Under the pieces are notes generated by a model. It saw nothing but the letters and a program-made list of their open reading frames with translations. It was not told the origin of the DNA and did not search any database. Below are positions 17,449-25,594 of a stretch of 64,000 nucleotides of DNA, piece by piece. This stretch comes from Euzebya pacifica. Its GTDB lineage: Bacteria; Actinomycetota; Nitriliruptoria; Euzebyales; Euzebyaceae. A program made the translations under genes and the position numbers. Each line of letters begins with the position of its first letter. Position 1 is the first letter of the stretch. The DNA lies in the NCBI RefSeq assembly GCF_003344865.1, contig NZ_CP031165.1, positions 930,001 through 994,000 on the forward strand, written 5' to 3'.

Positions 17449-18996
17449 GTGAGCACCAACGCCCAGCAACATGACACCGTCCTCGTGGTGGACTTCGGCG
17501 CCCAGTACGCCCAGGTCATCGCCCGTCGCGTCCGCGAGGCGCACGTGTACTCCGAGATCGTCGGACACGACATCACCGCGGAGGAGGTCGCTGCTCGCAA
17601 GCCCAAGGGGCTGATCCTGTCCGGCGGGCCCAAGTCGGTCCACGTGGAGGGCGCCCCGACCATCGACCCGGGGATCCTCGAGCTCGGCATCCCCACGCTC
17701 GGCATCTGCTACGGCCACCAGGTCATCGCCCAGGCGCTCGGTGGCACGGTCGCCAGGACCGACAACCCCGAGTTCGGTCGCACCGACTTCCGCGGCGACC
17801 CCTCCTCCACACTGCTCGCCGACCAGCCCGAGGCGCAGACCGTGTGGATGTCCCACCGCGACGCCGTGTCGGAGGTCCCCGAGGGCTTCACCGCCATCGG
17901 CACGACGACCGGCGGTCAGGTGGCAGCCATGGAGGCCCCGGAGAAGGGGATCTTCAGCGTCCAGTACCACCCGGAGGTCAGCCACACCCCGCACGGCCAG
18001 GACGTCATCAAGTCCTTCCTGCACGCCGCCGGTGCCCACCCGTCGTGGACGGCCTTCAACGTGATCGAGGAATCCGTCGAGGCCATCCGTGCTCAGGTCG
18101 GCGACGCCGAGGTGCTGTGCGGCCTGTCGGGCGGCGTCGACTCCGCCGTTGCCGCCGCGCTGGTCCACCGGGCCATCGGCGACAAGCTGACCTGCGTCTT
18201 CGTCGACCACGGCCTGCTTCGCCACGGCGAGGCCGAGCAGGTCCAGGAGGCCTTCGGCGAGCACTTCGACGTCAACCTCGTCACCGTCAAGGCGGCCGAC
18301 CAGTTCCTCGAACACCTCGCCGGCGTGACCGAGCCCGAGGAGAAGCGCAAGATCATCGGGCGCGAGTTCATCCGCGTCTTCGAGCAAGCCGCCCGCGAGC
18401 ACGCTGGTGACGCCAAGTACCTGGTGCAGGGCACCCTCTACCCCGACGTCATCGAGTCGGGCCACGGCAGCGCGTCGACCATCAAGTCCCACCACAACGT
18501 CGGTGGCCTGCCCGACGACATGGAGTTCGACCTCGTCGAGCCGCTCCGCTGGTTGTTCAAGGACGAGGTCCGCAAGGTGGGGGAGGAGCTCGGGCTGCCC
18601 GAGGAGATGGTCTGGCGCCAGCCCTTCCCGGGCCCCGGACTCGGCGTGCGGATCATCGGTGAGGTCACCGGCGAACGCCTCGACCTGCTGCGTGCGGCCG
18701 ACCGGATCGTGCTGGCCGAGCTCAAGCGGGCGGGCCTCGAACGCGAGATCTGGCAGTCCTTCGCGGTGCTGCCGGCCATCCGCTCGGTGGGTGTCCAGGG
18801 CGACGAGCGCACCTACGGCCACCCCATCATCATTCGCGCCGTCACCAGCGAGGACGCCATGACGGCCGACTTCGCCCGCATCCCCTACGACGTCCTCGAA
18901 CGCATCGCCACCCGCGTCATCAACGAGGTCGACGGCATCAACCGCGTCGCCTACGACGTGACGAGCAAGCCCCCCGGGACCATCGAGTGGGAGTAG
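17449..18996 (+). CDS. guaA: GMP synthase (glutamine-hydrolysing)
   Basis: A 515-residue single-chain GMP synthetase that aminates XMP to GMP using glutamine and ATP. The N-terminal class I glutaminase has the nucleophile in LGICYGHQ (Cys about 87) and the His-Glu of YHPEVSH; the ATP-pyrophosphatase domain has the PP-loop LSGGVDS near 226; the dimerisation domain ends with the invariant PPGTIEWE. The GTG at 17449 gives the standard N-terminus; no Shine-Dalgarno is visible and a CACACT lies seven bases upstream, so it may be leaderless. The last 19 bases including the stop are repeated 101 bp downstream. Confidence 0.97.
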   Translation: MSTNAQQHDTVLVVDFGAQYAQVIARRVREAHVYSEIVGHDITAEEVAARKPKGLILSGGPKSVHVEGAPTIDPGILELGIPTLGICYGHQVIAQALGGTVARTDNPEFGRTDFRGDPSSTLLADQPEAQTVWMSHRDAVSEVPEGFTAIGTTTGGQVAAMEAPEKGIFSVQYHPEVSHTPHGQDVIKSFLHAAGAHPSWTAFNVIEESVEAIRAQVGDAEVLCGLSGGVDSAVAAALVHRAIGDKLTCVFVDHGLLRHGEAEQVQEAFGEHFDVNLVTVKAADQFLEHLAGVTEPEEKRKIIGREFIRVFEQAAREHAGDAKYLVQGTLYPDVIESGHGSASTIKSHHNVGGLPDDMEFDLVEPLRWLFKDEVRKVGEELGLPEEMVWRQPFPGPGLGVRIIGEVTGERLDLLRAADRIVLAELKRAGLEREIWQSFAVLPAIRSVGVQGDERTYGHPIIIRAVTSEDAMTADFARIPYDVLERIATRVINEVDGINRVAYDVTSKPPGTIEWE

Positions 18997-19100
18997 GACC
19001 CGACTCCGCGACGAAGGAGCGCTAGGAGGCCCGCGCTCCCGCGAGGGGGGTTCGAAAGGGGGCGGAGCCCCCTTGGGCAGGCATCGAGTGGGAGTAGGAC
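18981..19100 (+). repeat. 19-bp direct repeat of the guaA 3' end flanking 82 bp
   Basis: CATCGAGTGGGAGTAGGAC occurs at 18981-18999, where it encodes the last guaA codons and stop, and identically at 19082-19100. The 82 bp between them hold no gene but do hold an 8-bp GC hairpin. The guaA 3' end is a known integration site for genomic islands, whose attachment core restores these codons, so the pair looks like attL/attR of a lost or minimal element, or a local tandem duplication. Confidence 0.6.
19056..19074. terminator. Hairpin downstream of guaA
   Basis: AAGGGGGC (19056-19063) pairs with GCCCCCTT (19067-19074) around GGA, inside the segment between the guaA-end repeats. It could terminate guaA transcription, and is the mirror of the tadB-tadC hairpin. 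Confidence 0.5.
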
Positions 19101-19144
19101 TCTGGCGGTAGTGCGGGTCCTCCCACCGGGGCTGTTGTATCCGG

Positions 19145-19150
19145 TACCGT
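19145..19150 (+). promoter_or_regulatory. -10 element (TACCGT) upstream of the fahA operon
   Basis: TACCGT ends nine bases before the ATG at 19160, again placing the transcript start at or next to the start codon. No ribosome binding site is visible, as expected for a leaderless message. Confidence 0.4.
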
Positions 19151-19159
19151 GGCGCACCG

Positions 19160-20122
19160 ATGGCTGAGCAGTTCCTGGACGCCCGACAGGCCGCGCTGAA
19201 CGGCCTCTTCGACGATGCCGCGGTGTTCCCGCCGGCGAACCGCCCCATGGAGGACGCGCTGGCGAGCCACCGTGGGCACCAGGGCGGTGATCGCGGATGG
19301 CTGGTCAACCGGTTCCTCATCCGCGCCAGCCAGGCCGGCGAGCTGCCCGAGCTGCTGGAGGATCCCGACGAGCTGCAGCTCGGCGTCGTCCTCGACCGCA
19401 CGGCCGGCGGCACCTTCGCGGAGTCCGTCGGAGCCGACCTCGCCAGCATCACCGGGCTGGCCCGTGACCGGCGGATCAGGCTGACCGGCCTGGAGCTGTC
19501 GCTGGACGGTGATGACGCCGAGGGCGAGGTCGCTGGCATCCTGGCTGCACTCCAGGGGGCACGCTTCCCCGAGAACCTGACCCTGGCCATCGAGGTCCCG
19601 ATCAGCGGCCGGTCCGCCGGTGAGGTCCTGCGGGGCATCAGCGCCATCGCGGGGGCCCGGGCGCCGGGCGGCAGGTACGCCGACGGGCTGATCGCCAAGG
19701 TCCGCTGCGGAGGAACGGTCGCCTCGGCCATCCCCGCTGACCTGGAGGTCGCCGGCTTCATCCGTGCCTGCGCCAAGGAGCAGGTCCCCTTCAAGGCCAC
19801 CGCCGGGCTGCACCACCCCTCCCGCACGACCAACGAGGACCACGGCGGTCTCGAGCACGGGTTCCTGAACGTCCTGGCCGCCGCCACCGCCGCGTTCCAG
19901 GGCGAACGCCTCGACGTCGTCGAGGACCACCTCGGCCGCGCCGGCGACCAGTTCAAGCTGGGTCCGGGCGCCATGATCGTCGGCGACGCCGTGGTCGAGG
20001 GGCAGACCCTCGCTGCCGTGCGCGCCCAGTTCTTCCGCGGCATCGGCTGCTGCGACATCCTCGACCCCATCACCGACCTCGCACAGATGGGTGTCGTCAC
20101 CGCAACCGGAGGCCTGTCATGA
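19160..20122 (+). CDS. Conserved protein of unknown function coupled to fahA
   Basis: I cannot name this 320-residue protein. It is soluble, has no signal peptide, and shows blocks that look like conserved active-site loops: GLFDDAAVFPPAN near residues 15-27, KVRCGGTVASAIP near 180-192, and PFKATAGLHHPSR near 210-222 followed by HGFLNVLAAA. The alternation of strands and helices, with charged residues at strand ends, would suit a TIM-barrel-like enzyme. Its stop overlaps the fumarylacetoacetase start (ATGA), so the two are translated together and a role in aromatic amino acid or homogentisate breakdown, or handling of its products, is the natural inference. Confidence 0.75.
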   Translation: MAEQFLDARQAALNGLFDDAAVFPPANRPMEDALASHRGHQGGDRGWLVNRFLIRASQAGELPELLEDPDELQLGVVLDRTAGGTFAESVGADLASITGLARDRRIRLTGLELSLDGDDAEGEVAGILAALQGARFPENLTLAIEVPISGRSAGEVLRGISAIAGARAPGGRYADGLIAKVRCGGTVASAIPADLEVAGFIRACAKEQVPFKATAGLHHPSRTTNEDHGGLEHGFLNVLAAATAAFQGERLDVVEDHLGRAGDQFKLGPGAMIVGDAVVEGQTLAAVRAQFFRGIGCCDILDPITDLAQMGVVTATGGLS

Positions 20123-21351
20123 GCCGCTCCTGGGTGGCCGGGGCCGACGGGTCGGGCTACGGCCTGTCCCACCTGCCCTACGGGGTCGTGATGGTGGACG
20201 GCCATCCCGTTCCCGCCGTTCGCATCGGCGACCATGCGCTGGACCTCCGGGCCTGCCACCGCGCAGGGCTCCTGCCGGGCGTGGTCTGGGCCGAGCACGT
20301 CGACCTGACGATGCTGATGATGGAGGGCGCCGACGTGTGGGCGGGGGTCCGCGCTGCCGTGACCGACCTGCTGTCGGAGGACGGCTCGCAGCGCCCGCCC
20401 GACGGGGCGCTGGTCCCGCTCGCCGACGTGGCCGCCCCGACGATGCCGTTCACCGTCGCCGACTACGTCGACTTCTACTCCTCCCTCCACCACGCCACGA
20501 ACCTCGGCCGGCTGTTCCGCCCTGACTCCGACCCGTTGCTGCCGAACTGGCGCCACCTGCCGGTCGGCTACCACGGACGCGCCGGGACGGTCGTGGTCAG
20601 CGGCACGCCGATCCATCGGCCCGTCGGCCAGCAGCGGCCGCCCCAGCCGGGTGCCGCCCCGCCGGTCGGCCCGTCGGAACGCCTCGACATCGAGCTCGAG
20701 GTCGGCTTCGTGACCGGTGGACTGGGCACGCCGCTGGGCACCGCCGTGCCGGCGTCCGCGGCCGGAGACCACATCTTCGGCATCGTGCTGGTCAACGACT
20801 GGTCCGCTCGCGACATCCAGGCGTGGGAGTACCAGCCGCTCGGCCCGTTCCTCGGCAAGTCCTTCGCCACGTCGATCGGCCCGTGGATCACCCCGCTGGC
20901 TGCCCTCGAGGCCGCCCGCGTGGCCCCGCCCGAGCAGGACCCGCCCGTCAGTGACTACCTGCGTGTCGACGGGAAGTGGTCCTTCGACCTATCCCTGGAG
21001 GTGGCCATCACGCCGGCCGGTACCACGACCGAGGAGGTCATCAGCCGCGTGTCGTTCGCCGACATGTACTGGACGATGCCCCAGCAGCTGGCCCACGCGA
21101 CGGTCAACGGCGCGACCATCCGGGCCGGCGACCTGTTCGCCTCCGGCACCGTGTCGGGGCCGGAGCGCGGCACCGAGGGCTCGTTGATCGAGCTGACCAT
21201 GGGCGGGCGCGAACCCATCACCATCGCCGGGGTCGAGCGCACGTTCCTGCAGGACGGCGACACCGTGACCCTGCGCGGGTCGTGCGAGGGCGTCGACGGC
21301 CAGCCGGTCGTGCTGGCCGAGGTCACCGGGACGATCCTGCCCCCGGGGTAG
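20119..21351 (+). CDS. fahA: Fumarylacetoacetase
   Basis: A 410-residue fumarylacetoacetate hydrolase, which splits fumarylacetoacetate to fumarate and acetoacetate in the last step of tyrosine and phenylalanine degradation. It has the small N-terminal domain, then the catalytic domain with VADYVDFYSSLHHATNLGR (metal-site Asp and the catalytic His region), LPVGYHGRAGTVVVSGTPI, the ExE pair in LDIELEVGFV, the LVNDWSARDIQAWEYQPLGPF block and the SFATSIGPW turn, cut here into short pieces. Near its end GDLFASGTVSGPE is also typical. It starts within the stop codon of the unknown gene above. No homogentisate dioxygenase gene is present in the window. Confidence 0.94.
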   Translation: MSRSWVAGADGSGYGLSHLPYGVVMVDGHPVPAVRIGDHALDLRACHRAGLLPGVVWAEHVDLTMLMMEGADVWAGVRAAVTDLLSEDGSQRPPDGALVPLADVAAPTMPFTVADYVDFYSSLHHATNLGRLFRPDSDPLLPNWRHLPVGYHGRAGTVVVSGTPIHRPVGQQRPPQPGAAPPVGPSERLDIELEVGFVTGGLGTPLGTAVPASAAGDHIFGIVLVNDWSARDIQAWEYQPLGPFLGKSFATSIGPWITPLAALEAARVAPPEQDPPVSDYLRVDGKWSFDLSLEVAITPAGTTTEEVISRVSFADMYWTMPQQLAHATVNGATIRAGDLFASGTVSGPERGTEGSLIELTMGGREPITIAGVERTFLQDGDTVTLRGSCEGVDGQPVVLAEVTGTILPPG

Positions 21352-21363
21352 GGGGCAGCGGGG

Positions 21364-21786
21364 TCAGTCCTTCTGACCCCTGGCGGCCATCGTCGGGATC
21401 AGCACGACCGCGACGGCCGAGAACAGCGCCACAAGCCCCCACTTGGCGCCGGTGGTGACGTCGGCGGGGACGATGGCGAGGATCGACGCGGCCAGTGCCC
21501 CGAAGGCGACGGCCATCCAGATCCTGCGGGACTTCTCCTTGCCCAGGCCCTGCTCCAGCAGCATGACCGCGATCCAGGCGACCATGCCGACCGCGAGGGT
21601 GGCCAGCGTCACCGTCATCAGCCCGAAGCCGCTCTCCAGCGACAGGCCGAACGGCCCGGTGAGGACGAGGTGCATCGTGGCGGCGACACCGGGGGCGAGC
21701 AGCACACCGGCAAGCCGGTAGCCGATGGGCTTGGGCGTCGGGGGGACGATGTCTTCCTGGGTCTGAACGGGGATTGCGCCGGCCAT
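21364..21786 (-). CDS. Small four-helix membrane protein
   Basis: Not recognised. The 140-residue product has a short polar N-terminus and four hydrophobic stretches: about residues 23-47 (containing LAGVLLAPGVAATMHL), 55-77 (LMTVTLATLAVGMVAWIAVM), 88-106 and 113-132. The loop after helix 2 is charged (GLGKEKSRR), which puts it in the cytoplasm by the positive-inside rule. It converges on fahA with 12 bp between stops. Its start at 21786 is chosen because the membrane protein begins there; the open frame extends further but overlaps the divergent helicase gene. Confidence 0.6.
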   Translation of the reverse strand: MAGAIPVQTQEDIVPPTPKPIGYRLAGVLLAPGVAATMHLVLTGPFGLSLESGFGLMTVTLATLAVGMVAWIAVMLLEQGLGKEKSRRIWMAVAFGALAASILAIVPADVTTGAKWGLVALFSAVAVVLIPTMAARGQKD

Positions 21787-21943
21787 GGGGTGATCGTGTT
21801 CCTCTGGGTGGGTGGCTCGGTGTGCGCCCCGCCGTGCGGGGCACGAGGACGCAGGGCTGCCTGCATCATCTCGTCGACGTGGAGGGTATCGGATCGTGTC
21901 GGCCGTCCAGCATTCGGCCCCGGGCGGTGTCAGTGGCAGCCCG

Positions 21944-21949
21944 TACCAT
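21944..21949 (+). promoter_or_regulatory. -10 element (TACCAT) of a leaderless pcrA promoter
   Basis: TACCAT ends nine bases before the GTG at 21959, with no ribosome binding site in between. The same geometry is seen before five other genes in the window. Confidence 0.45.
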
Positions 21950-21958
21950 GACGTCACC

Positions 21959-24199
21959 GTGACGATTCCCAGCCTGCACCTCGACGGACTCAACCCACAG
22001 CAGAAGGACGCCGTGATGCACGACGGCGGGCCGCTGCTCGTCGTGGCCGGGGCGGGCTCGGGCAAGACCCGCGTGCTGACCCACCGGATCGCGCGGCTGA
22101 TCGGCGACGGGGTGCACCCGCTGGAGATCCTCGCGATCACCTTCACCAACAAGGCCGCGGGCGAGATGAAGGACCGCGTCGGGCGCCTCGTCGGCGACGA
22201 CCTGGTGGGCATCAGCCGCGACGACCAGGGGCAGCCCACGAAGCGGCGCTGGGGCGGGATGTGGGTGCAGACCTTCCACTCGGCCTGCGCCCGGTTGCTG
22301 CGCACCGAGGCGCCACGGCTCGGGTACGCCAAGCACTTCTCGATCTACGACACCAGCGACTCGGGGCGGGTCGTGTCCAGCGTCATCAGCGACATCGGCC
22401 TGGACACCAAGAAGATCCCGGTCCGGGCGGCGCTGTCGGCCATCTCCGCGGCGAAGAACGAGCTGATCGACTTCGAGACCTACGCCTCACGCGCCGAGGA
22501 CTGGTGGACCACCCAGGTCGCGGAGGTCTACAAGGGCTACCAGGCCAAGCTCCACACGGCCTCGGCCATGGACTTCGACGACCTGCTGGTCAAGAGCGTG
22601 GAGATCCTCCAGCTGTTCGACGACACGCGGGAGCGCTACCAGCGGCAGTTCCAGCACGTGCTCGTCGACGAGTGGCAGGACACCAACCACGCCCAGTACA
22701 AGCTGGTGCAGCTGCTGGCCGAACAGCATCGCAACATCACCGTCGTCGGCGACTCCGACCAGTCGATCTACGCCTTTCGCGGGGCGGACATCCGCAACCT
22801 GCTGGACTTCGAGAACGACTTCCCCGACGCGACCACGATCGTGCTGGATCGCAACTACCGGTCCACCCAGACGGTGCTCGACGCGGCCAACGCCGTCATC
22901 GCCAACAACTCCCAGCGGGTCGCCAAGGACCTGTGGACCGAGGCGGGCGCCGGCGACCGGATCATCCGCTACACCGCCGAGAACGAACATGACGAGGCCG
23001 CGTTCGTCGCCGAGGAGATCCGCAAGCTGACCGCCGAGGGCACCTACCGCGGCGAGGACTGTGCCGTCTTCTACCGGACCAACGCCCAGTCCCGTGTGAT
23101 GGAGGAGGTCATGCTGCGGGTGGGGCAGCCCTATCAGGTGATCGGCTCGACCCGCTTCTACGACCGCAAGGAGGTCAAGGACGCGCTGGCGTACCTGACC
23201 GTCCTGGTCAACCCCGGCGACGACGTCGCAGCGGGCCGCATCCTCAACGTCCCGCGACGTGGCATCGGCAAGAAGACGCAGGAGGCGCTGACCGGATACG
23301 CGGCCACGACCGGCACCTCGTTGATCGAGGCCTGCCGGCAGGTGGGTGCGATCAACGGCGTGCCCACCCGTGCCGTCGGGGCCGTCGAGGGATTCGTGGC
23401 CTTCGTCGACCGAATGCGCACCTCGTGGATCGAGGAGGAGCTGACCCCCCGCGCGCTGCTGGAGAAGGTGCTCGCGGAGTCGGGCTACATCTCCGAGCTC
23501 GAGGCCGAGCGCAGCCCCGAGGCCGAGGCACGGCTGGAGAACCTCGCCGAGCTCGAAGGGGTCGCGGAGGACCTGCTGTCGCTGACGCCCGACGCCACGC
23601 TGCCGGAGTTCCTCGAGCGGGTGCAGCTGGTCAACGCCGAGGACGACCTGACCGACGAGTCGGCACGGGTGACCCTCATGACCCTCCACAACGCCAAGGG
23701 CCTGGAGTTCCCCGTCGTCTTCCTCGTGGGGCTCGAGGAAGGGGTCTTCCCCCACAGCCGCACCCTGTCGGAGCCCGACGAGATCGAGGAGGAGCGCCGA
23801 CTGGCCTACGTGGGCATGACTCGCGCGGAGAAGCGGCTGTACGTCACTTCGGCGTGGGCGCGCACGCTGTTCGGCGGGTCGCAGTCCAACCCGCCGAGCC
23901 GGTTCCTCGGCGAGATCCCGTCGGAGCTGGTGGAGGACCGCTCCACCGACCGTGGCGGTCCCTCCCGCAGGGCGCTGTCGATGGCCGGCGTGAAGACGCA
24001 GTACCACCGCCGGGTCGAGGCCGACGATGACGACGGCCCGGAGTTCAAGGCCGGGGACTGGGTCATGCACACGCGCTTCGGCAAGGGGCGTATCGTCGAG
24101 ATGGCGGGCATGCCGGGCGAGGAGGAAGCCGTCATCGACTTCGCCGAGTCCGGTGAGAAGCGCCTCGTCCTGGCCTACGCTCCGCTGATCCGCGCCTGA
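21959..24199 (+). CDS. pcrA: ATP-dependent 3'-5' DNA helicase PcrA/UvrD
   Basis: A 746-residue superfamily 1A helicase for repair, replication restart and removal of bound proteins from DNA. All motifs are present in order: Q motif LNPQQKDAV, Walker A AGAGSGKT near residue 30, Ia AITFTNKAAGEM, II VDEWQDTN (Glu-to-Glu pattern DEWQD), III GDSDQSIYAFRGA, IV DRNYRST, V TLHNAKGLEFPVVF and VI VGMTRAEKRLY. The C-terminal tail has the PcrA-type tudor-like region GDWVMHTRFGKGRIVEM used for RNA polymerase contact. Length suits PcrA/UvrD1. The GTG start matches the family N-terminus and sits behind a leaderless-type promoter; a hairpin terminator follows. Confidence 0.95.
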   Translation: MTIPSLHLDGLNPQQKDAVMHDGGPLLVVAGAGSGKTRVLTHRIARLIGDGVHPLEILAITFTNKAAGEMKDRVGRLVGDDLVGISRDDQGQPTKRRWGGMWVQTFHSACARLLRTEAPRLGYAKHFSIYDTSDSGRVVSSVISDIGLDTKKIPVRAALSAISAAKNELIDFETYASRAEDWWTTQVAEVYKGYQAKLHTASAMDFDDLLVKSVEILQLFDDTRERYQRQFQHVLVDEWQDTNHAQYKLVQLLAEQHRNITVVGDSDQSIYAFRGADIRNLLDFENDFPDATTIVLDRNYRSTQTVLDAANAVIANNSQRVAKDLWTEAGAGDRIIRYTAENEHDEAAFVAEEIRKLTAEGTYRGEDCAVFYRTNAQSRVMEEVMLRVGQPYQVIGSTRFYDRKEVKDALAYLTVLVNPGDDVAAGRILNVPRRGIGKKTQEALTGYAATTGTSLIEACRQVGAINGVPTRAVGAVEGFVAFVDRMRTSWIEEELTPRALLEKVLAESGYISELEAERSPEAEARLENLAELEGVAEDLLSLTPDATLPEFLERVQLVNAEDDLTDESARVTLMTLHNAKGLEFPVVFLVGLEEGVFPHSRTLSEPDEIEEERRLAYVGMTRAEKRLYVTSAWARTLFGGSQSNPPSRFLGEIPSELVEDRSTDRGGPSRRALSMAGVKTQYHRRVEADDDDGPEFKAGDWVMHTRFGKGRIVEMAGMPGEEEAVIDFAESGEKRLVLAYAPLIRA

Positions 24200-24215
24200 G
24201 GGACGAGGACAGAGG

Positions 24216-24240
24216 GTCCGACCGCGGTGCCCGGTCGGAC
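24216..24240 (+). terminator. Terminator after pcrA
   Basis: GTCCGACCG (24216-24224) pairs with CGGTCGGAC (24232-24240) around a 7-nt loop, 17 bases after the pcrA stop. No U-run follows. Confidence 0.7.
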
Positions 24241-24330
24241 GGGACCGAGCGTTACGCTCTTGGGTCCGGAAACATACGCTGATCGCCGAACTAAGTCCGC
24301 GGTCGATTGGCCAGAAGTGTGAGGATCACG

Positions 24331-25509
24331 ATGGACGAGAACGCCACGGTCAACACCGCTGGAGAAGTACTCGCGCTGATCCGTGACGGGCGGGCGCGCA
24401 CCCGCGCCGAACTCGTCCGGCTGACTGGCCTGTCACGCGCAACGGTGTCCCAGCGGGTGGAGTCCCTCCTCGGCGGTGGATTCGTCTACGAAGCAGGCGA
24501 GGCGCCCAGCACCGGTGGGCGTCCGCCCCAGACGCTGGCGTTCAACAGCGACGCAGGGGTCGTGCTCGTCGCCGACCTCGACGTCACCCACGCCCGCCTC
24601 GCCGTTGCCGACCTCTCCGGCAGCCTCCTCGCGGAGTCAACGGGCGAGATCGACATCGCCGACGGGCCCGACCGGGTGATCTCGTGGATGCTGGAGGGGT
24701 TCGAGGCGCTGCTCGACAGGGTCAGCCGTGGGTCGGCCTCCGTGCGGGGCATAGGCATCGGCGTCCCGGGGCCGGTGGAGTACTCCGCTGGCCGAGCGGT
24801 CAGCCCGCCGATCATGCCCGGCTGGGACGGGGTGGCCATCCCTGCCCTCGTGCAGAAGGTGCACCCGGTGCCGGTGCTCGTGGACAACGACGTCAACATC
24901 ATGGCGCTCGGTGAGTACTGGACGAACTGGCGAGACCGGGTCGACGACCTGCTCTTCGTGAAGGTCGGCACCGGCATCGGCAGCGGCCTGGTCATGCACG
25001 GCCGCATCTACCGCGGGCAGAACGGCGCGGCGGGCGACATGGGGCACATCCGCGTCCCCTCAGCGGGCTCGGTGGTCTGTCGCTGCGGCAACGTGGGGTG
25101 CCTGGAGGCGGTGGCCAGCGGCGCTGCGCTGGCGACGGAGCTCCGGGCGATGGGGGTGGATGCCCAGGGGGTCCGCGATGTCGCCCGCGAGGCCACCGGC
25201 GGCAACACCCAGGCGATCCGGATGATCAGGGAGGCGGGTCGGCAGATCGGCGAGGTGCTCGCCGGCGCCGTCAACCTGCTCAACCCCGGCGCCATCGTCC
25301 TCGGCGGCGACGTGGCCCTGGCGGCCGCCGAGCTCGTCGCGGGCGTCCGCGAGGCCGTCTACGAGCGGTCGACGGTGCTTGCGACCAACGACCTGCGCGT
25401 GCAGACCAGCGAGCTCAACGAGCGCGCCGGCGTGACCGGCGCGGCCGTCATGATCATCGAGTCGATCCTGCTGCCGGTCGCCGTCGACGAGGCCATCCGC
25501 ACCAGCTGA
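24331..25509 (+). CDS. ROK-family transcriptional repressor of the sugar operon
   Basis: A 392-residue regulator with an N-terminal winged helix (about 10-65: RTRAELVRLTGLSRATVSQRV) joined to an ROK sugar-kinase-like domain. Visible ROK signatures are VGTGIGSGLV in the ATP region and the zinc site with CRCGNVGCLEA near 250; the sugar-phosphate or sugar ligand binds here and relieves repression. The ATG at 24331 follows a GAGGA by six bases; a TTG at 24307 is possible but unsupported. It precedes the uptake operon in the same direction and is the obvious candidate to bind the inverted repeat at 25545-25574. Confidence 0.87.
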   Translation: MDENATVNTAGEVLALIRDGRARTRAELVRLTGLSRATVSQRVESLLGGGFVYEAGEAPSTGGRPPQTLAFNSDAGVVLVADLDVTHARLAVADLSGSLLAESTGEIDIADGPDRVISWMLEGFEALLDRVSRGSASVRGIGIGVPGPVEYSAGRAVSPPIMPGWDGVAIPALVQKVHPVPVLVDNDVNIMALGEYWTNWRDRVDDLLFVKVGTGIGSGLVMHGRIYRGQNGAAGDMGHIRVPSAGSVVCRCGNVGCLEAVASGAALATELRAMGVDAQGVRDVAREATGGNTQAIRMIREAGRQIGEVLAGAVNLLNPGAIVLGGDVALAAAELVAGVREAVYERSTVLATNDLRVQTSELNERAGVTGAAVMIIESILLPVAVDEAIRTS

Positions 25510-25544
25510 GGTCACCGTCGGGTGGCAGGAGTGTGTCGCCTGCG

Positions 25545-25587
25545 TTACGTGCTTTTGCTTGACATCTGACGTAAGTGTGATCATATG
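25545..25587 (+). promoter_or_regulatory. Operon promoter overlapped by a TTACGT-N18-ACGTAA operator
   Basis: A consensus -35, TTGACA (25559-25564), a 17-bp spacer and CATATG (25582-25587) precede the ATG at 25595, so the transcript would start on or next to that codon (leaderless). The -35 lies between the arms of an inverted repeat, TTACGT (25545-25550) and ACGTAA (25569-25574). A bound dimeric repressor would block polymerase; the ROK protein encoded just upstream is the likely ligand-responsive repressor. Confidence 0.6.
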
Positions 25588-25594
25588 TCGGCAG

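Noticed and set aside
19045-19060. GGTTCGAAA resembling a tRNA T-loop
   Set aside because: The flanking bases do not form a T-stem and no acceptor, D or anticodon arm can be built; it is only a chance match in the guaA-end duplication.
17344-20772. A 1142-codon minus-strand open frame opposite guaA and fahA
   Set aside because: Same artefact; the plus strand carries unmistakable guaA and fumarylacetoacetase motifs.
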